A stretch of 64,000 nt of DNA, taken from Diplodia intermedia. Taxonomy: Eukaryota; Ascomycota; Dothideomycetes; Botryosphaeriales; Botryosphaeriaceae. The DNA is taken from positions 214,822 through 278,821 of the forward strand of contig JAKEKT010000046.1 in the NCBI GenBank assembly GCA_021495925.1, in the 5' to 3' direction. Positions 63,443 to 64,000 of this stretch are shown in pieces; within the stretch, counting starts at the first letter, position 1, and each line of letters opens with the position of its first letter. Below the pieces are notes generated by a model. It was not told the origin of the DNA. It searched no databases and worked only from the letters and a program-made list of their open reading frames with translations. The position numbers and the translations under genes were made by a program.

Positions 63443-64000
63443 ATGGTCGGCAAGAGATCCGGCCGCGCCCTGCGGGACGAAGGTACGCCTTTCCAGCGCC
63501 CGGCCCGCGAGAGCTGCCATCTGCCGCCTCGCTCGTCGCGCCCACCATTGGTTCCGTGTGCTGACTTCCACCGTGCGGCTGGCAGGCCTGGAGAGGACGG
63601 ATAACAATCTGGACCTCACCACCTGGCCTCAGGTTAGCATGATTAACCAGAAGAATTACTACACGTCTGTATTCCCCCGTTTCCTTTCCTCTCCAGTCGC
63701 TCCCCGCCCTCCTCCACCTCAACGCATGTTTTTCTCGTACAATGTCGCGGCAATGTCTGGAATTGGCATCCGATCTGGAAGTGGGGGAAAAGGGTGAATC
63801 CCCAAGGCGGGCGCGACCGCCGCGCGAGATCATTACAGCCCATCAGCGAAAGCGCTCCGAGACTGCATCGGCATCCAGCAGCAACCATTTATCGCCCACC
63901 ATATCTCGAGACTCCCTCGTGTCACGGAAATCTCACCATACCGCCGCGCCAAGCAGCCATGTCCGGATTTACGACCCCAGACACGAGCCAGCAGATGGCA
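63443..64000 (+). CDS. N-terminus resembling actin-related protein Arp8 (INO80 complex), incomplete
   Basis: Supported exons are 63443..63482 and 63586..63664, joined by a 103-bp intron that splits a Gly codon. The 40 encoded residues read MVGKRSGRALRDEG, then LERTDNNLDLTTWPQ and MINQKNYYT. From memory this matches the N-terminus of fungal Arp8, the INO80 chromatin-remodelling subunit. A GTCTGT donor follows at 63665. The expected continuation (a YLKRDD-type motif) is not visible before the window ends. The next exon is therefore either beyond 64000 or differs from the family. A frame open from an ATG at 63742 to the right edge is Ser/Arg-rich and may belong to this gene or to another. Exon structure after 63664 is not assigned. 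Confidence 0.55.

Noticed and set aside
1..64000. tRNA genes, rRNA, CRISPR arrays, transposon termini
   Set aside because: Looked for B-box-like GGTTCGANTCC sequences, long inverted or direct repeats and transposase/reverse-transcriptase motifs; nothing convincing by eye. A tRNA or repeat-finding program could still find short elements.

Overview
The window is nuclear DNA of a filamentous ascomycete (Pezizomycotina; class not resolved). Evidence: short introns of about 50-140 bp with GTATGT/GTAAGT/GTGAGT donors, CTAAC/CTGAC-like branch points and CAG/TAG acceptors; ATGs in CC(G/A)CC contexts; GC-rich coding sequence; and fungal families such as a kapC bZIP factor, a Dal5-type permease, a NACHT-ankyrin protein, and an EF-hand MscS channel. 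No rRNA, tRNA, CRISPR array, intact transposon or plasmid/phage gene was recognised. Twenty-four gene models were built by joining exons at splice sites and checking phase.

Layout. 1-961(-): DAHP synthase, cut by the left edge, with a Gcn4/CpcA-type TGACTCA site upstream. 2164-3062(+): small conserved protein. 3514-7484: divergent pair, a GH105 unsaturated rhamnogalacturonyl hydrolase (-) and a Dal5-family MFS transporter (+), a possible pectin-fragment module. 7668-13724(-): tandem-cassette helicase Slh1/ASCC3. 14126-14946(+): SNARE Ykt6. 15505-16425(+): F-box-like protein with repeats. 17434-21674(-): four-exon NLR-like protein, alpha/beta-hydrolase + NACHT + ankyrin + TPR-like tail. 22536-23757(-): AlkB/ALKBH1-like oxygenase. 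26428-28280(+): hexose transporter. 30074-32682(-): Cid1-type nucleotidyltransferase. 33430-35652(+): TFIIF alpha. 36293-36884(-): small secreted protein. 38927-40064(-): kapC. 41821-44625(-): MscS-like channel. 46779-48761(-): GPI-anchored Ser/Thr-rich wall protein. 49724-54749: DUF2458 protein, COX14-domain mitochondrial protein, a signal-peptide/TM protein, and an RRM nucleolar (Nop8-like) protein. 55668-57854(+): two-TM protein. 59146-60047(-): ARL1. 60584-62922(-): isochorismatase-fold + allophanate-hydrolase fusion. 63443-end(+): N-terminus resembling the INO80 subunit Arp8.

Most genes are housekeeping and independently transcribed. Accessory content lies in the GH105/MFS pair, the NLR-like gene, the secreted and wall proteins, and the fusion enzyme. 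The fusion is the strongest candidate for something under-described. A 53-bp intron joins a cysteine hydrolase resembling biuret hydrolase in frame to an amidase whose Lys-Ser-Ser spacing equals that of AtzF. This predicts one polypeptide taking biuret through allophanate to ammonia and CO2. Several gene-free stretches exceed 1.5 kb and contain only simple repeats.
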